Assembly: GCA_948567375.1 (NCBI GenBank)
Contig: OX419760.1
Span: 62,864,911 to 62,928,910, forward strand
Source: Lunularia cruciata
Lineage: Eukaryota > Streptophyta > Marchantiopsida > Lunulariales > Lunulariaceae
DNA: 64,000 nt
Reading direction: 5' to 3'
The first letter of the stretch is position 1, and each line of letters starts with the position of its first letter. The notes beneath the pieces are model-generated. The model was not told the origin of the DNA, searched no databases, and saw only the letters and a program-made list of their open reading frames with translations. Below are positions 62,261 through 64,000 of the stretch, piece after piece. A program made the translations under genes and the position numbers.

Positions 62261-62996
62261 TCATGTTAGCTCACCACCATTGACGTTGGAGGGTACCCAA
62301 GGTCTTGTCCACACCCATGTGACCAGCAATGGGTAAATCATGGGCTTCTTGAAGGTGCACAAGTTGAAGATCACATTTGGCTGGAACATAGATCCGGTCC
62401 GCATGGAATAGAAGGCTTTCCTTGAAGGAGAAGGTGTTTTACTCCTTGTCACCAATTGTTAGCCAACCATGTACCATTTGGAAGAAGGGATCTTGCTATA
62501 GAGCTAACCAAAACTCATTATGAATCTTGGGATCAATTGACACCGTCGTAATTGCTACCGTGATGAGAGGAAGAGACTTCAAATCAAGTCGTTGTGATAG
62601 AGCATCAGGGATGACATGGAACCGACTTGGTTTGTACTCAAGTTTGATGTTGAACAATTGGAGTTGCTCTTCCCATCAATGATGTCAACTCTTCATGTGC
62701 TCTAGGTGTAAGGTCTGCAACAATGGCTTGTGATCAGTTTGCATGATCACTTGTTTCCCCAAGAGATAATGCCTCCATACCTTGGTGGCATATACCATTG
62801 CAAGTTGTTCCCGATCTCGAGCAAAGTAATTTCTTTCAGCTGTATTTAGTCGGCGAGACACAAAGACAATAGGATGTAGTCCATCTGGAAATTCTTGTTG
62901 TAACACAGCTCCAATTGCAAAGTTAGAAGCATCAAAATCAACCACACAAGGTAGTTGAGGATCATATGGTTGAAGAATGAGTCTTGAAGACACCAT
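62261..62996 (-). pseudogene. pol: RNase H and integrase zinc region of element C
   Basis: 62996-62685 carries VDFDASNFAIGAVL, FVSRRLNTAERNY, KVWRHYLLG and QTDHKPLL of RNase H. Further on, frames break; an integrase zinc-binding relic (HLQEAHDLPIAGHMGVDKT) lies near 62285-62355. Confidence 0.8.
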
Positions 62997-63070
62997 ATGC
63001 TTTAACTTCTAGAATGCTTCTTCATGCTTGGTGGTCCATTGGAAGCTTGAGTTCTTTCCCAAGAGGTCAG

Positions 63071-64000
63071 TTAATGGTGCAGCCACGTGAGCATAATAGT
63101 GGATGAACCGTCGGTAAAAACTGGCCAATCCATTGAATGCTCATACTTTGGTAGCATCCTTTGGGGTAGGCCAATCAGTATTGGCCTTGATCTTCTCTTC
63201 TTCCATCTTGATCCCCTCTGATGAGATCTTATGACCCAAGAAGGTAACCTCCTTCTGCCAAAAAGCACACTTTGACTTCTTGTAGTAAAATTTCCACTGT
63301 CGTAGTCATCTTAGGACTTCTTGCACATGATTCTTGTGTTCTGCCTCTATCCTACTATAGATTAAGATATCATCTAAGAACACTACCACAGACTGATCCA
63401 ATAGTCTCTCCAACACCTGATGCATCTGATCCATGAAGACTGCTGGAGCATTAGTGAGTCCGAAAGGTAGAACTCTCCACTCAAAATGTCCATACCTTGT
63501 GCGAAAGGCAGTCTTTTGCACGTCCTCTCCTTCAATAGGAATTTGCCAATAGCCGCTACAAAGATCTAGCTTGGAAAAGTAGCGTGTTCCACTTAATTGA
63601 TCAAGCAGGTCATTGATCTTGAGGCAAAGGATATGCATTCTTCACGGTTTGCTTATTGAGCCCACGGTAATCAATATAGAAACAAAGTCCTCCATCCTTC
63701 TTTGGAACAAATAGTACCGATGCTCCCCACGGAGAGGTACTATGTTGTATGAAATCCTTCTCTAACAACTCTGTAAGTGTTGTTTGCAACTCCTCCAACT
63801 CCTTTGGTGAGAGCCGATAGATTGGTCTACTCACTGGAGTACTCCTTGGCAATAACTCGATCTTGAAGGGCATACCTTGATCAGAGGGTAATCTCTTTGG
63901 CAGATCATCCGGAAACACATCTGCAAACTCTTGAACTATTCGATCAACCGTTGCTTGATGCGGCACCTGGCCCTCCTCAGATTGTTCTTGTGCAATCGGC
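63071..64000 (-). pseudogene. pol: Reverse transcriptase of element C
   Basis: From the right: [42 protein letters not shown] (63966-63610), then a frame change and [23 protein letters not shown], catalytic FLDDILIYS (63638-63306), then the thumb/connection region with further shifts to about 63071. The pol start and gag are beyond the window edge. Confidence 0.85.

Larger units (their letters stand above)
60629..64000 (-). mobile_element. Ty3/gypsy chromovirus element C (3' part, runs off the window)
   Basis: Minus orientation. Its 3' LTR is at 60629-61040, a polypurine tract (GGCGGGGGAATA on the minus strand) at about 61041-61052, then chromodomain, integrase, RNase H and RT towards the right edge. 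The 5' part lies outside. The LTR family is shared with element D. Its left end is only 15 bp from the end of A; five bases before it read CATTA, and the partner TSD is not visible. Confidence 0.88.

Noticed and set aside
62261-62455. 64-codon minus-strand frame in element C
   Set aside because: It is an out-of-phase reading of the integrase zinc region.

Overview
This is a nuclear window from a land plant. It has introns with GT-AG borders, a secretory class III peroxidase with the usual three-intron layout, a 10-exon myo-inositol-3-phosphate synthase gene that reads as plant MIPS throughout, a plant-type NOP9/APUM23 gene, and chromodomain Ty3/gypsy retrotransposons. Very AT-rich intergenic DNA, long decayed repeats and an alpha/beta-hydrolase relic fit a non-flowering plant such as a bryophyte, but that placement is inference.

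Layout. 1-9.7 kb and 18.5-20.3 kb: decayed repeats, namely four copies of a reverse-transcriptase-bearing element with a restriction-like-endonuclease-like tail, and two solo LTRs of the same family as element A further right. 9.9-10.1 kb: a 115-bp tandem duplication. 11.2-12.1 kb: an alpha/beta-hydrolase pseudogene on the minus strand. 12.7-18.4 kb: an AT-rich desert. 23.5-25.0 kb: a peroxidase gene whose distal and proximal haem histidines both read Asn. 27.1-32.1 kb: a nine-exon NOP9-like nucleolar pumilio gene. 35.15-35.67 kb: a minisatellite. 37.0-40.6 kb: the intact MIPS gene.

From 43.0 kb to the right edge is a nest of Ty3/gypsy elements. D (+ strand, oldest, heavily decayed) is interrupted by A (46160-60613, TSD GGTAT, LTRs about 95% alike by eye, tRNA-iMet-type primer site, chromodomain). 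A is interrupted inside its integrase by B (51122-58944, minus strand, two 690-bp LTRs differing at about 7 positions). C (minus strand, from 60629 past the edge) belongs to the same LTR family as D and abuts A.

The best leads are: the double-histidine-loss peroxidase; a dense heat-shock-element array placed just upstream of the TATA box in the C/D LTR family; a short leader ORF with a shared pattern that recurs between primer site and gag in A (twice), B and D; and an extra CCHC-bearing ORF upstream of gag in B. The three intact host genes are all on the + strand and share no evident pathway. No tRNA, rRNA or CRISPR was seen.
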